From: Rickettsiaceae bacterium
GTDB lineage: Bacteria > Pseudomonadota > Alphaproteobacteria > Rickettsiales > Rickettsiaceae
Length of the DNA: 64,000 nucleotides
Assembly: GCA_023301685.1 (NCBI GenBank)
Contig: JALZUG010000013.1
Location: 1 to 64,000, forward strand
Reading direction: 5' to 3'
Below are positions 19,892 through 29,960 of the stretch, piece by piece. The notes under the pieces were generated by a model. That model had not been told where the DNA came from. It ran no database searches and worked only from the letters and a program-made list of their open reading frames with translations. A program made the position numbers and the translations under genes. How positions within the stretch are numbered: position 1 is the stretch's first letter; each line of letters begins with the position of its first letter.

Positions 19892-20680
19892 ATGATTGAA
19901 TCTGAATTAGTTATTAGGGTTGGAAGTTTTATTGGAATTTTATGCTTTTTTGCTATAGCAGAAGAACTGTATCCTAGAAGAAAACTGAAATTATCAAAGA
20001 AGTCCAGGTGGTATAGAAACCTATCTCTAGTAATAATCAATAGTTTTGTCCTGAGATTTTTACTACCTATTTCAGCTGCGTCTGTTGCTCTTATTAAAAA
20101 TGAATATGCAATATTGAATTATTTGCAGCTTCCAAAATTTATATCAATAATATTATGTCTAATTTTATTAGACATGGTTATATATTTTCAGCATAGAGTA
20201 TTCCATATGGTACCATTCTTTTGGAGATTTCATAAAATTCACCATATAGATCAGGAGCTTGATACCTCATCTGGTATAAGGTTCCATCCGATAGAAATAA
20301 TATTTTCAATGTTAATCAAATGCATGATTGTATGGGTAGTAGGTATTCCATTTGAAGCAGTGGTTATGTTTGAGATTATATTAAATGCTAGTTCTTTATT
20401 TAATCATGCGAATATAAATCTTTCAATTAAGATAGACGCTATACTTAGAAAGTTTGTAGTTACTCCTGATATGCATAGAATTCATCATTCTGTATTAAAG
20501 AATGAAACAAATAGTAATTATGGTTTTAATTTGTCGTGCTGGGACAGAGTATTTGGAACATACAAACGCTCAGCTACAAAATCGCAAGTACAAATAGACA
20601 TTGGTCTTGATGAATATCAAGATTATAAAAGAACTGGCTTATTTAAGATTCTTACGATTCCTTTTAGAAGAAATAATTAA
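19892..20680 (+). CDS. Sterol desaturase / fatty acid hydroxylase family protein
   Basis: Membrane di-iron oxygenase of the FA_hydroxylase superfamily. The 262-residue protein has several helices and the His clusters that bind iron: QHRVFH, WRFHKIHHID, HANI and DMHRIHHS. Members hydroxylate or desaturate lipids, but related proteins also act on other alkyl substrates, so the reaction is open. It is close behind uvrB (2 bp) and overlaps the convergent O-antigen ligase family gene by 4 bp. Possible role in modifying membrane lipids; not shown by sequence. Confidence 0.85.
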   Translation: MIESELVIRVGSFIGILCFFAIAEELYPRRKLKLSKKSRWYRNLSLVIINSFVLRFLLPISAASVALIKNEYAILNYLQLPKFISIILCLILLDMVIYFQHRVFHMVPFFWRFHKIHHIDQELDTSSGIRFHPIEIIFSMLIKCMIVWVVGIPFEAVVMFEIILNASSLFNHANINLSIKIDAILRKFVVTPDMHRIHHSVLKNETNSNYGFNLSCWDRVFGTYKRSATKSQVQIDIGLDEYQDYKRTGLFKILTIPFRRNN

Positions 20681-21870
20681 TCTTTATCACTAATGAGCAG
20701 ACAAAATAAGGTTGCAATCCACAAATAGCAGCATAACCACCAGCTTTGCCACATATTAAAGGAGATCATCGATATAATGAAGAATGTGCTAAAGCACGCA
20801 TAACCTGCTGCTCTAATATTCAGTATATTGGGAGTGATAGCTCTTTTAAAACACAAATTCCAACTATTTAAGTATTTTGCAGCTAATGAAAGGTATAATA
20901 TGAACCCAATTATGCCAGTCTCAAGCATAATTTGTAATAAATTATTATGTGGGTGTAATGGAAGAGGGCTAAGCTTTAGATTCTCATACTCAATAAAATC
21001 TTCTTCAGCTAGTTTGATTTTTCTGGATGAATTGAATCCGTATCCAACAAATGGCCTATTTGCAAATTTTTCAAATGCAAAATCCCAAATAAATAACCTA
21101 TGTTTGGCTGAAATAGGTAGCGATTTTGCTTGATTATCAGATAATTCTCTTGGCTGCATGGCGTATATTCCTGAGATAAATAGTACAGAGCATATAATCA
21201 AAATAGCAGAGAGAATTCTTGGATTATTAAATGGCCAATATCTTGTAGTTATAAATACTAATCCAGAGAGTGCAAATCCAACAAAACTAGCTAAGCTATC
21301 AGAAAGATATAATGTGTAAGCAGTTACGATATATATTATTACTGCAAGTATATTTTTGTAGTTTTTAATTAAAACTGCGATGACAAACCAAGCAAATAAT
21401 GCTAGCAGCGTGCACCCTCTATCTAGATAATGTAAATAGAAACTTGTATCGCTCTTTTTTTGAACGATCTCCCTAAACGAACTACTTATGTATCCGTTGC
21501 TATAATATTCAAAATAAAATAGTGCAATTGATGCAAATATCGCAGTAAAAAGCGAAAAGGTAGATAATGAGATTTTTGGAATTAGAGCATCTTTATTAGA
21601 AATTAATATATAAACAACAATTGCTACACTGAATGTTTTTAAGAAACTAAACATGCTATTTAATATATCTATTGACCAAAAACAACTCAAAGCTAGCCAA
21701 ATAATAAAGCATACTTCTATTTTGGAATGTTTAATACTAAAGATTGCTTGGTCCTTAATTCTATATAAGCATGCAAGCAAAAAAAGTGGAATAGTGAAGC
21801 TTAGTGAAAGTCCTGCTATAAGACCAATTATTGGAATGATTATTAGTAAGGACTGAATTAATATTGTCAT
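20677..21870 (-). CDS. O-antigen ligase / polymerase family membrane protein
   Basis: Polytopic inner-membrane protein (397 residues, about 10-12 helices) with the Wzy_C/WaaL-type large periplasmic loop ending in PLHPHNNLLQIMLETGIIGF, the conserved region of O-antigen ligases and polymerases; ARG-type residues in GYGFNSSRK precede it. It would transfer or polymerise an undecaprenyl-linked glycan, implying a surface polysaccharide or glycosylated product. No other glycan genes are adjacent; a single glycosyltransferase is at 48.7 kb. Ligase versus polymerase cannot be settled. Confidence 0.8.
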   Translation of the reverse strand: MTILIQSLLIIIPIIGLIAGLSLSFTIPLFLLACLYRIKDQAIFSIKHSKIEVCFIIWLALSCFWSIDILNSMFSFLKTFSVAIVVYILISNKDALIPKISLSTFSLFTAIFASIALFYFEYYSNGYISSSFREIVQKKSDTSFYLHYLDRGCTLLALFAWFVIAVLIKNYKNILAVIIYIVTAYTLYLSDSLASFVGFALSGLVFITTRYWPFNNPRILSAILIICSVLFISGIYAMQPRELSDNQAKSLPISAKHRLFIWDFAFEKFANRPFVGYGFNSSRKIKLAEEDFIEYENLKLSPLPLHPHNNLLQIMLETGIIGFILYLSLAAKYLNSWNLCFKRAITPNILNIRAAGYACFSTFFIISMISFNMWQSWWLCCYLWIATLFCLLISDKD

Positions 21871-21896
21871 AAATATAAGTTATTTAGTGGAATTTT

Positions 21897-22490
21897 TTAT
21901 TTGTCTTTAGATATGCAGTCTACCGCAATGACTTCATAAACAGGATGTTCAAGTGTGGATATTGAAGGGTTTGAAGAAACTATCCAACCATGAAAAACAG
22001 ATAAATTATCATCATCTATTTTATTGTCAAAGATTGTAAGAAGCATAAGATTATTTGTGTTAAATGGGTCAGTGCTTTTGACGCATTTATGAACTTCAAT
22101 TGAAAGATTTCCAAAAAATTGCACCTCTCCAAGATTAAAAGCTTTTTTGACTGATTTTGCAGTTATTTTATTTAGTACAATTAGTTCTGCTCGTTCCATC
22201 TTCATCAAAGGTGAATCCTTGCTACTTTCTATTGCTTGAGGGGTATCTGTTAATTTTGATGTTTTATGCTCTTTTGCATGTTCATGAGTAAGCTTGTCTA
22301 GTAAAGCGTTAACATCAACAGGGCACGGAGGCTTTTTACACTCAGATTTTACTTTTACACCAAGTGCTTTTTCAATATCTTGTAAATCAATGTCATTAGC
22401 ATTTGTATTGAGTGTAAATAAGCTTAGAAAGCTTGTAATAAAAATTACAGCAATAGTTTTGTTGAAGTTTTTTAGAATGTTCTGATTCAT
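21897..22490 (-). CDS. DUF2155 periplasmic protein
   Basis: Unknown function, but the family is recognisable in Alphaproteobacteria. The 197-residue protein has an N-terminal hydrophobic signal (about 12-32, ending near NTNAND). Its C-terminal half carries the DUF2155 pattern: LNKITAKSVKKAFNLGEVQFFGNLSI, a Cys in VHKC, FHGWIVSSNPSISTLEHPVYEV and a terminal VDC. The two Cys (in VHKC and VDC) could form a disulfide in the periplasm. The middle has extra Cys in ECKKPPCP. It is downstream of the O-antigen-family gene's start direction, both on minus, with a 26-bp gap before that gene. Confidence 0.82.
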   Translation of the reverse strand: MNQNILKNFNKTIAVIFITSFLSLFTLNTNANDIDLQDIEKALGVKVKSECKKPPCPVDVNALLDKLTHEHAKEHKTSKLTDTPQAIESSKDSPLMKMERAELIVLNKITAKSVKKAFNLGEVQFFGNLSIEVHKCVKSTDPFNTNNLMLLTIFDNKIDDDNLSVFHGWIVSSNPSISTLEHPVYEVIAVDCISKDK

Positions 22491-22677
22491 GAATGTAAAA
22501 TTTATAATAATATTGAGTTTTTTTGAATTAGCAAAGTCATATAACTAATACAGCGCAATTTTTAAATACATACCTACAACTTTTTGCTTTTGGTTGCCTA
22601 TTCTTTAGAGTAAAAAGACTTATAAAAATAGCCTGCCAATACCCAAAGAGCTTGTTCTATATTTTTCCTAATAATAG

Positions 22678-22715
22678 CAAAAAGCCGGTGTAAGAACAAG
22701 TCTTATACCGGCTTT
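22678..22715 (-). terminator. Rho-independent terminator of the porin gene
   Basis: A 15-bp stem (22681-22695 with 22701-22715, one G-T pair) closes a 5-base loop. On the minus strand it is followed by a run of T (complement of AAAAA at 22679-22683 region). It lies 21 bp past the stop of the porin at 22737. Confidence 0.85.
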
Positions 22716-22736
22716 AGATGAATTAATTATATTAAA

Positions 22737-24080
22737 TTATAGACTTAGTTTAGCACCAATTAGAGCAACTGTACCACGAGTTTTCTTCTTGGAAATCTCT
22801 GGATGAAATTCAGGTCTGCCTTTTAAGCTAAATCCTGAAATTTCAGCATATGGTTTAAAGCCAGGAGCTAGTAAGTAGTGTGTTCCAATTGAAACTGCAT
22901 CTACAGTGTTTTTAAACTGATTAGACTTGAAGTATGAAACCGATGCTGCAAAAGGCCCTTGCTTATATGCTACTGTCCCTGTGTAATAATCTGTTTTACG
23001 TCCAGCTTTATGAAATTCAGGGGTAGTTAAACTTTTACCTAACGAACCAAATGAACCGCCATATGAGAAATTGCCAACAGTTAGGATTGCGCCAATGTTG
23101 TAAGTTCTCAAGTTGCTTAGTTTAAACTCATCTGCTGGGGTCGTATCGTCTTTATTAGTAAATTGTTTTGCCTTACCTGCAGCTTTACCATATTCACCTG
23201 TTAGCGCTAGTTTAAAATCCACTCCATCAGCAAAATTCTGCTCAAGAGTAATACCAGCAGAAACCGCATCTTTTACTGTTCTGTCAATTTCAAATCTATT
23301 AATAGCTGGAGTAGTTGCTGTAGCAGCTATTTCTACTTTGCGCTTATCCACACCGCTGGAATTAGTGCCTGGATTATCGGCGCCTGTATTACTTGAGTCG
23401 GGAGTATACGTTACACCAGCTTGTACCTTTGTAGAATCACTAAAATCAAATTTTGGCGTATAGAAAGATACACTTCTAGCAGGTTCTGAACTGTAAGACC
23501 TTGTATCAAGTGATGTTGTAAGTTTGCTATCCAAGAAGAATTCAGCAAAAGTTGTAAAAGTAGGTGTTGCTTTTGAGCCTTCCTTCATTAAGCTTGCAGG
23601 TGAAAATTCTGCATATCTGCCCCAATCATCAAATGTAGCAGCAGCAATTGTACCACCATCTATCATCATATTTGATGCTGAGGAGATAGGGGAGCCCACT
23701 TCAATTTTACCGAAATCACTTTCAAGGAAGATGTGTGATCCATTGTAGCTAGGTGATCCTTTCCTTTTTGCAGTAGGAACCAAAACAATCTTACCACCAT
23801 ATGTTATGTCATTTGCTTTGTTTGAAATCTCTGCAAGCATTGCTGCATCATTGTAGAGTGCGAACGTCCTTCTATTTTGTGAAACATTTTTCTCAGAACC
23901 TTTAAGTTTACTTTGAGTTCTATGTCCTGCTTGAAAATGTGCAAAACCAGTTAACTTCACCTCTAGATCAGAAACAACAGGCATCTTCGCTGATGAAACA
24001 TTTGAATCTGAAGCAATTGCAGAAACGCTTATAGCAACTGTACTTGCCGTTACTAATAATAGTTTTTTTAGATTTTTCAT
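22737..24080 (-). CDS. Outer-membrane porin, paralogue 1
   Basis: Beta-barrel channel of the Gram-negative porin superfamily. The 447-residue protein has a clear signal peptide (MKNLKKLLLV..., predicted cleavage near AIASDS), then LTGFAHFQAGH, an early strand, and alternating hydrophobic residues throughout with a GTVALIGAKLSL end suited for BAM recognition even though the last residue is Leu rather than Phe. The motif FGKIEVGSPISSASNMMIDGG matches the L3-type region of porins. It is a paralogue of the protein at 25541 (shared [36 protein letters not shown]). A strong terminator follows. Probably a major surface protein. Confidence 0.88.
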   Translation of the reverse strand: MKNLKKLLLVTASTVAISVSAIASDSNVSSAKMPVVSDLEVKLTGFAHFQAGHRTQSKLKGSEKNVSQNRRTFALYNDAAMLAEISNKANDITYGGKIVLVPTAKRKGSPSYNGSHIFLESDFGKIEVGSPISSASNMMIDGGTIAAATFDDWGRYAEFSPASLMKEGSKATPTFTTFAEFFLDSKLTTSLDTRSYSSEPARSVSFYTPKFDFSDSTKVQAGVTYTPDSSNTGADNPGTNSSGVDKRKVEIAATATTPAINRFEIDRTVKDAVSAGITLEQNFADGVDFKLALTGEYGKAAGKAKQFTNKDDTTPADEFKLSNLRTYNIGAILTVGNFSYGGSFGSLGKSLTTPEFHKAGRKTDYYTGTVAYKQGPFAASVSYFKSNQFKNTVDAVSIGTHYLLAPGFKPYAEISGFSLKGRPEFHPEISKKKTRGTVALIGAKLSL

Positions 24081-24224
24081 AGTCCTAACTACTCAAATAA
24101 AATTATAATATAATTTTTTTAGCACATATATATATGCAGATTTTTTGCTTATGAGTATGCACTTACATTTTTCAATTTGCAAAAAATTTCAACATTTTGT
24201 AAGTAATAATTTATCAAATTAAAA

Positions 24225-24258
24225 TGCTAAAAATTTAGCAGATAAGCTAACATCTGCA
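24225..24258. promoter_or_regulatory. Dyad symmetry in the porin-dcd divergent region
   Basis: The 411-bp gap 24081-24491 holds no gene. It contains two adjacent dyads: TGCTAAAAATTTAGCA (24225-24240, perfect arms of 7) and GCAGAT...ATCTGC (24239-24258). They sit between the divergent starts of porin 1 and dcd and may be operators. A TTATAAT-like box near 24108 on the minus strand could be the porin -10. The rest is AT-rich with no further signal I can support. Confidence 0.3.
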
Positions 24259-24491
24259 TCTTCAATAGTCAAATTGCTAGTTTTAGTGTTGATAAAAAAT
24301 ACATTGGTTAAAAAAAAGCGTGTTATTTATATCGCAGTTTTGTTTTCTAGATAAACATAATTATCTGTAAAATTAACCTTTGAATATATTGGGTTGAAAT
24401 TTTCATTTTTTAAACTAGACTGCTGCTAACAAAAATTAGTGCTACTTTTATGCGCGTACTTTAAGACTAATAAGAAAGAGCTCGTTTACAT

Positions 24492-25058
24492 ATGTCAATA
24501 ATGTCCGATAAATGGATAAAAGATAAATCTTTGAATCATGGGATGATTTCTCCATTTGTTGAAAAGCAGGTGAAAAATTCCGAGTCGGAGAGAATAATTT
24601 CGTATGGCGTTTCTTCATATGGTTATGATGCAAGAGTGGCAAACGAATTTAAAATTTTTACGAATATCAATACTGCAATAGTAGATCCAAAAAACTTTGA
24701 CAGTGAGAGTTTAGTTCAGAAGGAGACGGATGTTTGTATTATACCACCAAACAGTTTTGCATTAGCTAGAACGGTTGAGTATTTCAAAATTCCTGAAGAT
24801 GTGCTTGTAATCTGCGTAGGAAAATCTACATATGCTAGATGTGGAATAATAGTTAACGTCACACCATTGGAACCTGGGTGGGAAGGGCACGTAACTCTTG
24901 AGTTTTCTAACACAACACCACTTCCTGCAAAAATTTATGCTGGTGAGGGTGCGTGTCAGTTTTTATTTTTTGAAGGAAATGAAAGATGTGATACTTCTTA
25001 TGCTGATAGGGCTGGTAAATATATGAAACAAACAGGCGTAACACTGCCAAAAACATAA
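24492..25058 (+). CDS. dcd: dCTP deaminase
   Basis: Deaminates dCTP to dUTP, the source of dUMP for thymidylate synthesis. The 188-residue protein starts [10 protein letters not shown], like Rickettsia Dcd, and shows [13 protein letters not shown], the catalytic/trimer region [10 protein letters not shown] and [34 protein letters not shown] in order. An internal ATG at 24501 is possible, but the AAGAAAGAG ribosome site (about 24471-24479) is better placed for 24492. secB follows after 28 bp. Confidence 0.96.
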   Translation: MSIMSDKWIKDKSLNHGMISPFVEKQVKNSESERIISYGVSSYGYDARVANEFKIFTNINTAIVDPKNFDSESLVQKETDVCIIPPNSFALARTVEYFKIPEDVLVICVGKSTYARCGIIVNVTPLEPGWEGHVTLEFSNTTPLPAKIYAGEGACQFLFFEGNERCDTSYADRAGKYMKQTGVTLPKT

Positions 25059-25086
25059 AAAATATTTTTAATTTTTAGGAAAAATC

Positions 25087-25563
25087 ATGGAAAAAGAATC
25101 GTCAGAAAATCCAACAACACCACATATTGCAGTAAATGCACAATATATAAAAGACTTCTCATTTGAAAATCCTGGTGCTCCAGCAACGTTAGCAAATTTA
25201 ACTGGTACACCGCAAATAGATTTAGCTCTTGATTTGAATATTCAAAAAATGCCTGAGGAGGATTATTTTGAAGTAGAGATTTCAATCAATGCAAAAGCAG
25301 TAAGCGAGAAAACTACATTATTTATCGTCGATTTAAAATATGCAGGTGTGTTTAACTTAATAAATATTCCAGAAGATCAGATGCAAATGCTTTTAGCTGT
25401 GCATTGTCCAGCTATTATTTTTCCTTATGCAAGAAAAATTATTGCAGATGTAACTCAAGATGGTGGATTTCAGCCATTAATGATTGATCCAGTGGACTTT
25501 GGCGTTCTATATAGTAAAAAAATGATGGAGGCAGCAGAGCATGACAAATCAAAAGAAAATTAG
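25087..25563 (+). CDS. secB: Protein-export chaperone SecB
   Basis: Tetrameric cytosolic chaperone that holds outer-membrane and periplasmic preproteins unfolded and hands them to SecA. The 158-residue protein has [11 protein letters not shown] near the start, the [12 protein letters not shown] strand and the typical core [33 protein letters not shown]. Its 3' end overlaps the start of the second porin by 23 bases in another frame, so a likely client is translated from the same mRNA. Confidence 0.97.
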   Translation: MEKESSENPTTPHIAVNAQYIKDFSFENPGAPATLANLTGTPQIDLALDLNIQKMPEEDYFEVEISINAKAVSEKTTLFIVDLKYAGVFNLINIPEDQMQMLLAVHCPAIIFPYARKIIADVTQDGGFQPLMIDPVDFGVLYSKKMMEAAEHDKSKEN

Positions 25564-26758
25564 AAATATATTACTAGCAAGTGCAAGTGCATTTTGTTTA
25601 AGTTTCTCTGGTGCTATTGCAGCTGAGAATGTTGTAAATCTTGGTGCAGTTGTTCAAGTGCAGGGAATTCACTATAATAATAATGGAGATTCTTCGCAGC
25701 AAAAGCTTTCTACTCATCAGAAAAAATATGGCTTTTATTCTTCTGGAAATTTTTTAGTAGATTATCAATTAATTGCTGATAATGGCATGAAATATGGTGC
25801 CAAAATTGGTATAGAACAAACTACAAGAAATGATAGAGGGGCGCCTCTTGGTATATATATTGAGTCAGATTTTGGTAAGTTCGAACTGGGATCAGACAAG
25901 AGTGCTGGAAAAAAGATGAAAATCACAGGGTATAAGTCATCTTGTGCGACAGGCAATGGTTGGGACTCATTTATTATTTCTTCACCAAAAGTTGGAAGCA
26001 ATTCTACTGTTGCATATGTTACTAATTTTTGTAGTTTTTTAGATTCAAAATCTAGAACTAGTCGTTTAACAGATTATTCGCGTAAAGTAACATACTTTAC
26101 TCCTAAATTTGGTAATGATGATCACAAATTTCAAGTTGGTATTTCATATGTACCCGACACATCAAATGCTGGACATTCTGGTATAGATCAAAATAATCTA
26201 CATACTCCAGTTGGAGGATCTGATTTTAAATTTGCTATTAAAGATGGCGTTTCATATGGAGCTACTTATGAAGGTAAATTTAATGAAGAATTATCTGCTA
26301 AAATAGCTTTTGTTGGTGAAAGAGGTAAACCTATTGCCTTTAAAAAATCTGATGATTCAAAATCAGATCTAAAGTTTAAAGATTTAAATACATATAATAT
26401 CGGTGGTGAAATTACTTATAACCAAGTAAGTATTGCGGGATCTTATATGAACTATAATAAAAGCCTAACAAATTCGACAGTAGATACTAGAGGGAAGAAT
26501 ACTAGTATTTATTCTGCTGGGATAAAGTATAGTTTTTTAAATAAGAAATGCGCTGCAAGTCTAAATCATTTTCATAGCGATAATAAAAAGAATAAACTTG
26601 ATGCATCAAGCCTAGGATTTGATTATTTAATTACAAATGGCATTAAGGCGTATGCGCAGGTGACATATTATAAAACTAAAGGGTTTGATATAAAGAATAA
26701 TATTCAGGATAAAAGTAAAGGAACAATTACTATTATAGGTGGTAAAATTAGCTTATAA
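25541..26758 (+). CDS. Outer-membrane porin, paralogue 2
   Basis: Second member of the porin family (405 residues). Signal peptide [10 protein letters not shown]... with cleavage near AIAAEN, then a barrel of alternating residues ending [11 protein letters not shown], as in paralogue 1 (IGAKLSL). Shared internal blocks: [32 protein letters not shown] and [10 protein letters not shown]. It starts inside secB, with GGAGG at 25526-25530 as ribosome site. Two Cys (SSCATG, NFCSF) in the loop region near residues 130-165 are unusual for porins and may form a disulfide. The two porins enclose dcd-secB, suggesting an old duplication. Confidence 0.86.
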   Translation: MTNQKKIRNILLASASAFCLSFSGAIAAENVVNLGAVVQVQGIHYNNNGDSSQQKLSTHQKKYGFYSSGNFLVDYQLIADNGMKYGAKIGIEQTTRNDRGAPLGIYIESDFGKFELGSDKSAGKKMKITGYKSSCATGNGWDSFIISSPKVGSNSTVAYVTNFCSFLDSKSRTSRLTDYSRKVTYFTPKFGNDDHKFQVGISYVPDTSNAGHSGIDQNNLHTPVGGSDFKFAIKDGVSYGATYEGKFNEELSAKIAFVGERGKPIAFKKSDDSKSDLKFKDLNTYNIGGEITYNQVSIAGSYMNYNKSLTNSTVDTRGKNTSIYSAGIKYSFLNKKCAASLNHFHSDNKKNKLDASSLGFDYLITNGIKAYAQVTYYKTKGFDIKNNIQDKSKGTITIIGGKISL

Positions 26759-26802
26759 GACTTAGTAAAATTACTTATCATCTAAAATATTAATAAAAGT
26801 GT

Positions 26803-26832
26803 AAAAATCACTTGATTTTTAATGAATATAAT
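26803..26832 (+). promoter_or_regulatory. Candidate ctrA promoter with dyad operator
   Basis: A perfect 18-bp palindrome AAAAATCACTTGATTTTT (26803-26820) is followed after 6 bases by a consensus TATAAT (26827-26832), about 46 bp before the ctrA ATG. There is no good -35 at 17 bp; the palindrome occupies that place, which suggests activator or repressor control. As an RNA hairpin it would have a 2-base loop and only A-U-rich pairs, so a terminator is less likely. Confidence 0.45.
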
Positions 26833-26878
26833 GAGATTATCGTAAAAAGTAAAAATCTGTTAAGGAGATAGATAAAAA

Positions 26879-27619
26879 ATGAGAGTATTACTAATCGAAG
26901 ATGATTCTTCAACAGCAAGATCAATTGAGTTAGCGTTAGCGGCTGAGGGTATAATTTGTGATACAGCAGAAGTTGGTGTAGATGGTATTGAAATAGGTAA
27001 AATATATGATTATGACATAATTTTGCTTGATTTAATGCTTCCAGATATTGATGGATATGAAGTGTTACTGCGTTTGCGTTCAGCAAAAGTTAAAACACCA
27101 ATATTAATTTTATCCGGTCTTTCTTCAGTTGATCAGAAAATAAAGGGACTTGGTTTTGGTGCAGATGATTATCTAACTAAGCCATTTAATAGAGGTGAAT
27201 TAGTTGCTAGAATTCAAGCAATAGTTCGTCGTTCAAAAGGACATTCTGAATCGGTTGTGAGATTTGATAAAGTTGCAATTAATCTTGATACAAGAATTGT
27301 TGAAGTTGATGGCGTGCAGGTTCATCTTACAAATAAAGAATATGCTATTCTAGAGCTACTCGCTATGCGTAAAGGCACTGTTCTTACAAAGGAAATGTTC
27401 TTGAATCACCTATATAGCAGCATGGATGAGCCAGAAATTAAAATCATTGATGTGTTTGTTTGTAAGCTACGTAAGAAACTTGCTAAAGCTTCTGGTGGCA
27501 CTAACTACATAGAAACCGTGTGGGGACGTGGATATATGCTAAAAGATTACGAAGAAAATCATGGCGGTCTTCTGCAAGAAGAAAATGTGTCTAATAATGA
27601 TTTAGAGATGGTAAAGTAA
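26879..27619 (+). CDS. ctrA: Cell-cycle response regulator CtrA
   Basis: OmpR-type DNA-binding response regulator that controls division, cell-cycle and (where present) flagellar genes in Alphaproteobacteria. The 246-residue protein has the receiver residues Asp8/Asp9, phospho-acceptor Asp51 ([12 protein letters not shown]), and Lys in LTKPF, then a winged-helix domain (about 125-230) with [13 protein letters not shown] and [13 protein letters not shown]. Asp51 is the same position as in Caulobacter CtrA. A short acidic tail follows. No histidine kinase is nearby; phosphorelay proteins must be elsewhere. A KdpE identity is excluded by the CtrA-specific helix sequences. Confidence 0.95.
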   Translation: MRVLLIEDDSSTARSIELALAAEGIICDTAEVGVDGIEIGKIYDYDIILLDLMLPDIDGYEVLLRLRSAKVKTPILILSGLSSVDQKIKGLGFGADDYLTKPFNRGELVARIQAIVRRSKGHSESVVRFDKVAINLDTRIVEVDGVQVHLTNKEYAILELLAMRKGTVLTKEMFLNHLYSSMDEPEIKIIDVFVCKLRKKLAKASGGTNYIETVWGRGYMLKDYEENHGGLLQEENVSNNDLEMVK

Positions 27620-27759
27620 GTTTAGATTTATTTAACTTGGTATTTGTGTGAGTAGAGGTATAAATCAAAACCCTTCATAAATGGATACCAGGTTATACTG
27701 TGTTTCGATATATCAAGTTAATAGATTGCTGAATCCTTAATAACTAACAAAATTAATAC

Positions 27760-27967
27760 GTCATAGCGAGCGAAGCGCGTCTATCCATAGCAAGGATTAT
27801 AAATATAACGCTCATCTATAGATTACCGCGTCGCTTCGCTTCTCGCAATGACAAGCACCTATCAAGTAATAAAATCTATACGTCATAGCGAGCGAAGCGC
27901 GGCTATCCAGAAATGTACTACAAATATAATGCTCAGACTGCTAGTTTGCTTCACTTCTCGCAATGAC
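27760..27967. repeat. Dispersed palindromic element, copy 4 (two tandem units; left arm of a long inverted repeat)
   Basis: The 527-bp gap 27620-28146 holds two units, 27760-27852 and 27882-27967. Each runs from GTCATAGCGAGCGAAGCGCG to TTCTCGCAATGAC with the inner linker AAATATAA(C/T)GCTCA. Bases 27760-27909 match 31145-31294 in reverse complement, including linkers. The rest of the gap shows no gene. Confidence 0.85.
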
Positions 27968-28146
27968 AAAATCATCTGTACATGAAATCTCATTCAAATC
28001 TCTTGGTTAGAAGCAAAAAAAATTAATTCTCAAAAATTTTATACATTGAATTCTAAGAAATAGCATACAAACATTAGCGAAAGAAATATTGCTTATTTCT
28101 AATTCTTTTACTATATTTGCTCGTATGAATAATATTGGATATAACT

Positions 28147-29142
28147 ATGCAAACTGATGTAGCTATTATTGGTGGTGGGCCTATAGGGATTTTTAGCGCT
28201 TTTCAAGCTGGAATGCTTGGCATGAAATCATGTATTATAGATGCTCTAGATGTTGCTGGAGGGCAGTGTAGTGCATTATATCCAGAAAAGCCAATATACG
28301 ATATTCCGGCATATCCAGATATATTAGCTCAAGAATTAGTTGATAATCTTGTCAAGCAAGCATCTGCGTATGATCCACAATATCTTCTTTCAAGACAAGT
28401 TACGGCTCTTGAGAAAGAAGAAAATCAGTTTATGTTAAGTACGTCTTCTGGAGATATTATAAAAGCTAAAACTGTATTAATTGCAGCTGGAGCAGGGTGT
28501 TTTGGACCAAATCGTCCACCTCTTAAACATATAGAATCATATGAAGGTAAATCAGTCTTCTATTTAGTATCTAAAAGGGATAAGTTTGCAGGTAAGAAAA
28601 TAGTTATAGCTGGGGGTGGTGATTCAGCAGTTGATTGGGCGCTATCATTATCTTCAATTGCCGATGTGACAGTAGTTCACAGACGTATAAAATTTAGAGC
28701 AGCACCTGCAAGTATAAAGAAAATGCATGAATTAGCTGATGCTGGGAAAATAAATCTTGTAACTAATTTTCAGCTATCTGAGTTAAAAGGTAAAAATGGA
28801 GCGCTAGAGCAGGTAATCGTATCAGATCTAGATGGTAATAAAAAGCCAATTGATGCAGATATTTTGTTACCGTTTTTTGGTTTGGCACAAAATTTAGGTC
28901 CGTTGCTGGAGTTTGGACTTGATATAAAAGGGCATCATATAATTGCTAATCAACCTCATTATGAAACAAATATACCAGGTATTTATGCTGTTGGTGATGT
29001 TGCAACATATGAAGGTAAACTTAAATTGATTCTAACAGGTTTTGCAGAAGTAGCATCTGCTCTTCACCATTCTTATGCTAGAGTATTTGATGGAAAAGCT
29101 TTGCATTTTGAGTATTCAACTACAAAATGTGCAAGCAATTAA
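28147..29142 (+). CDS. Ferredoxin/flavodoxin-NADP+ reductase (thioredoxin reductase-like type)
   Basis: FAD enzyme that passes electrons between NADPH and ferredoxin, probably feeding iron-sulfur or biosynthetic reactions. The 331-residue protein has the FAD motif GGGPIG near residues 9-14, [17 protein letters not shown] (the FNR-2 form, lacking the CxxC redox pair of thioredoxin reductase), the NADPH motif GGGDSAVDW, and [20 protein letters not shown] near the end. The start is taken at ATG 28147; an ATT four codons upstream is in frame but unlikely. pssA follows after 27 bp. The gene lies inside the interval bounded by the long inverted repeats. Confidence 0.9.
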   Translation: MQTDVAIIGGGPIGIFSAFQAGMLGMKSCIIDALDVAGGQCSALYPEKPIYDIPAYPDILAQELVDNLVKQASAYDPQYLLSRQVTALEKEENQFMLSTSSGDIIKAKTVLIAAGAGCFGPNRPPLKHIESYEGKSVFYLVSKRDKFAGKKIVIAGGGDSAVDWALSLSSIADVTVVHRRIKFRAAPASIKKMHELADAGKINLVTNFQLSELKGKNGALEQVIVSDLDGNKKPIDADILLPFFGLAQNLGPLLEFGLDIKGHHIIANQPHYETNIPGIYAVGDVATYEGKLKLILTGFAEVASALHHSYARVFDGKALHFEYSTTKCASN

Positions 29143-29169
29143 AATTCATAATTCTTTAGAAGGTGGTGC

Positions 29170-29778
29170 ATGTTGGACTCAAGAGTTAGAAGGGTAATAA
29201 ACAAGCCTTTAGATGCAGTTGGTAAGAAGTTAGGAATGGTTGGAATTACTGCAAATTCAGTTACTATCTTTGGTTTTTTCTGTGGAATTTTGTCAATAGC
29301 ACTTATTGCCAATGACTATTTAAATTATGCTCTCTTTTTTTTATGTTTGAATCGCTTATCCGATGGTTTAGACGGTGCAGTAGCTAGAGCATCGAAGCTC
29401 TCTGATTTTGGCGGGTTTTTAGACATTGTATCAGATTTTATTATATATTCTGGTATTGTATTTGCCTTTGCAATGCGTGATACATCAGTTGCATTATATG
29501 CAGCATTTTTGATTTTTAGCTTTATAGGTCCAATTACCTCATTTCTTGCATATGCAATTATTGCAGCAAAAAATGACGTAAGTACTTTAAAGAGAGGTAA
29601 GAAATCATTTTACTATCTCGGTGGTATTTGCGAGGGTACAGAAACCGCTTTTGTTTTAATTTTGATGTGTGTCATACCAAATATATTTGCTGAAATATGT
29701 GTAGTATATGGCATATTATGCTGGCTTACTACTGCAGGCAGGGTATATGCTACATGGTATGATTTTGCGAAGGTATAG
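29170..29778 (+). CDS. CDP-alcohol phosphatidyltransferase
   Basis: Membrane phospholipid enzyme of the CDP-OH-P transferase family. The 202-residue protein has about five helices and the full signature DGLDGAVAR...GGFLDIVSD (the DGxxAR(x)8G(x)3D(x)3D catalytic and metal site). Which alcohol it uses (serine, glycerol phosphate or another) is not clear; the short length and lack of a Ser-specific tail leave PssA and PgsA-like activities open. An AAGGTGG ribosome site precedes ATG 29170. Confidence 0.85.
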   Translation: MLDSRVRRVINKPLDAVGKKLGMVGITANSVTIFGFFCGILSIALIANDYLNYALFFLCLNRLSDGLDGAVARASKLSDFGGFLDIVSDFIIYSGIVFAFAMRDTSVALYAAFLIFSFIGPITSFLAYAIIAAKNDVSTLKRGKKSFYYLGGICEGTETAFVLILMCVIPNIFAEICVVYGILCWLTTAGRVYATWYDFAKV

Positions 29779-29960
29779 AAACTTATTAAGCCTTGTGGAT
29801 TATTGTTTACCTACTAATATAAAGAGAGTCTTCTCGTATCTAGTGTCAAATTCAAGTTAAATGACTATAGTATAAAAAATAAAATCAATGCTTGATTTTC
29901 GGCTGCATGTTTCTCGAGAATGATTATTATTGATTTAGAATAATCATAATAAAGTGAATA

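Noticed and set aside
24225-24258. Riboswitch before dcd
   Set aside because: Two simple dyads only; no known aptamer pattern can be seen.
28135-28146. Upstream extension of the FNR gene from an ATT codon
   Set aside because: Adds four residues not needed for the FAD motif; ATG 28147 is the normal start.
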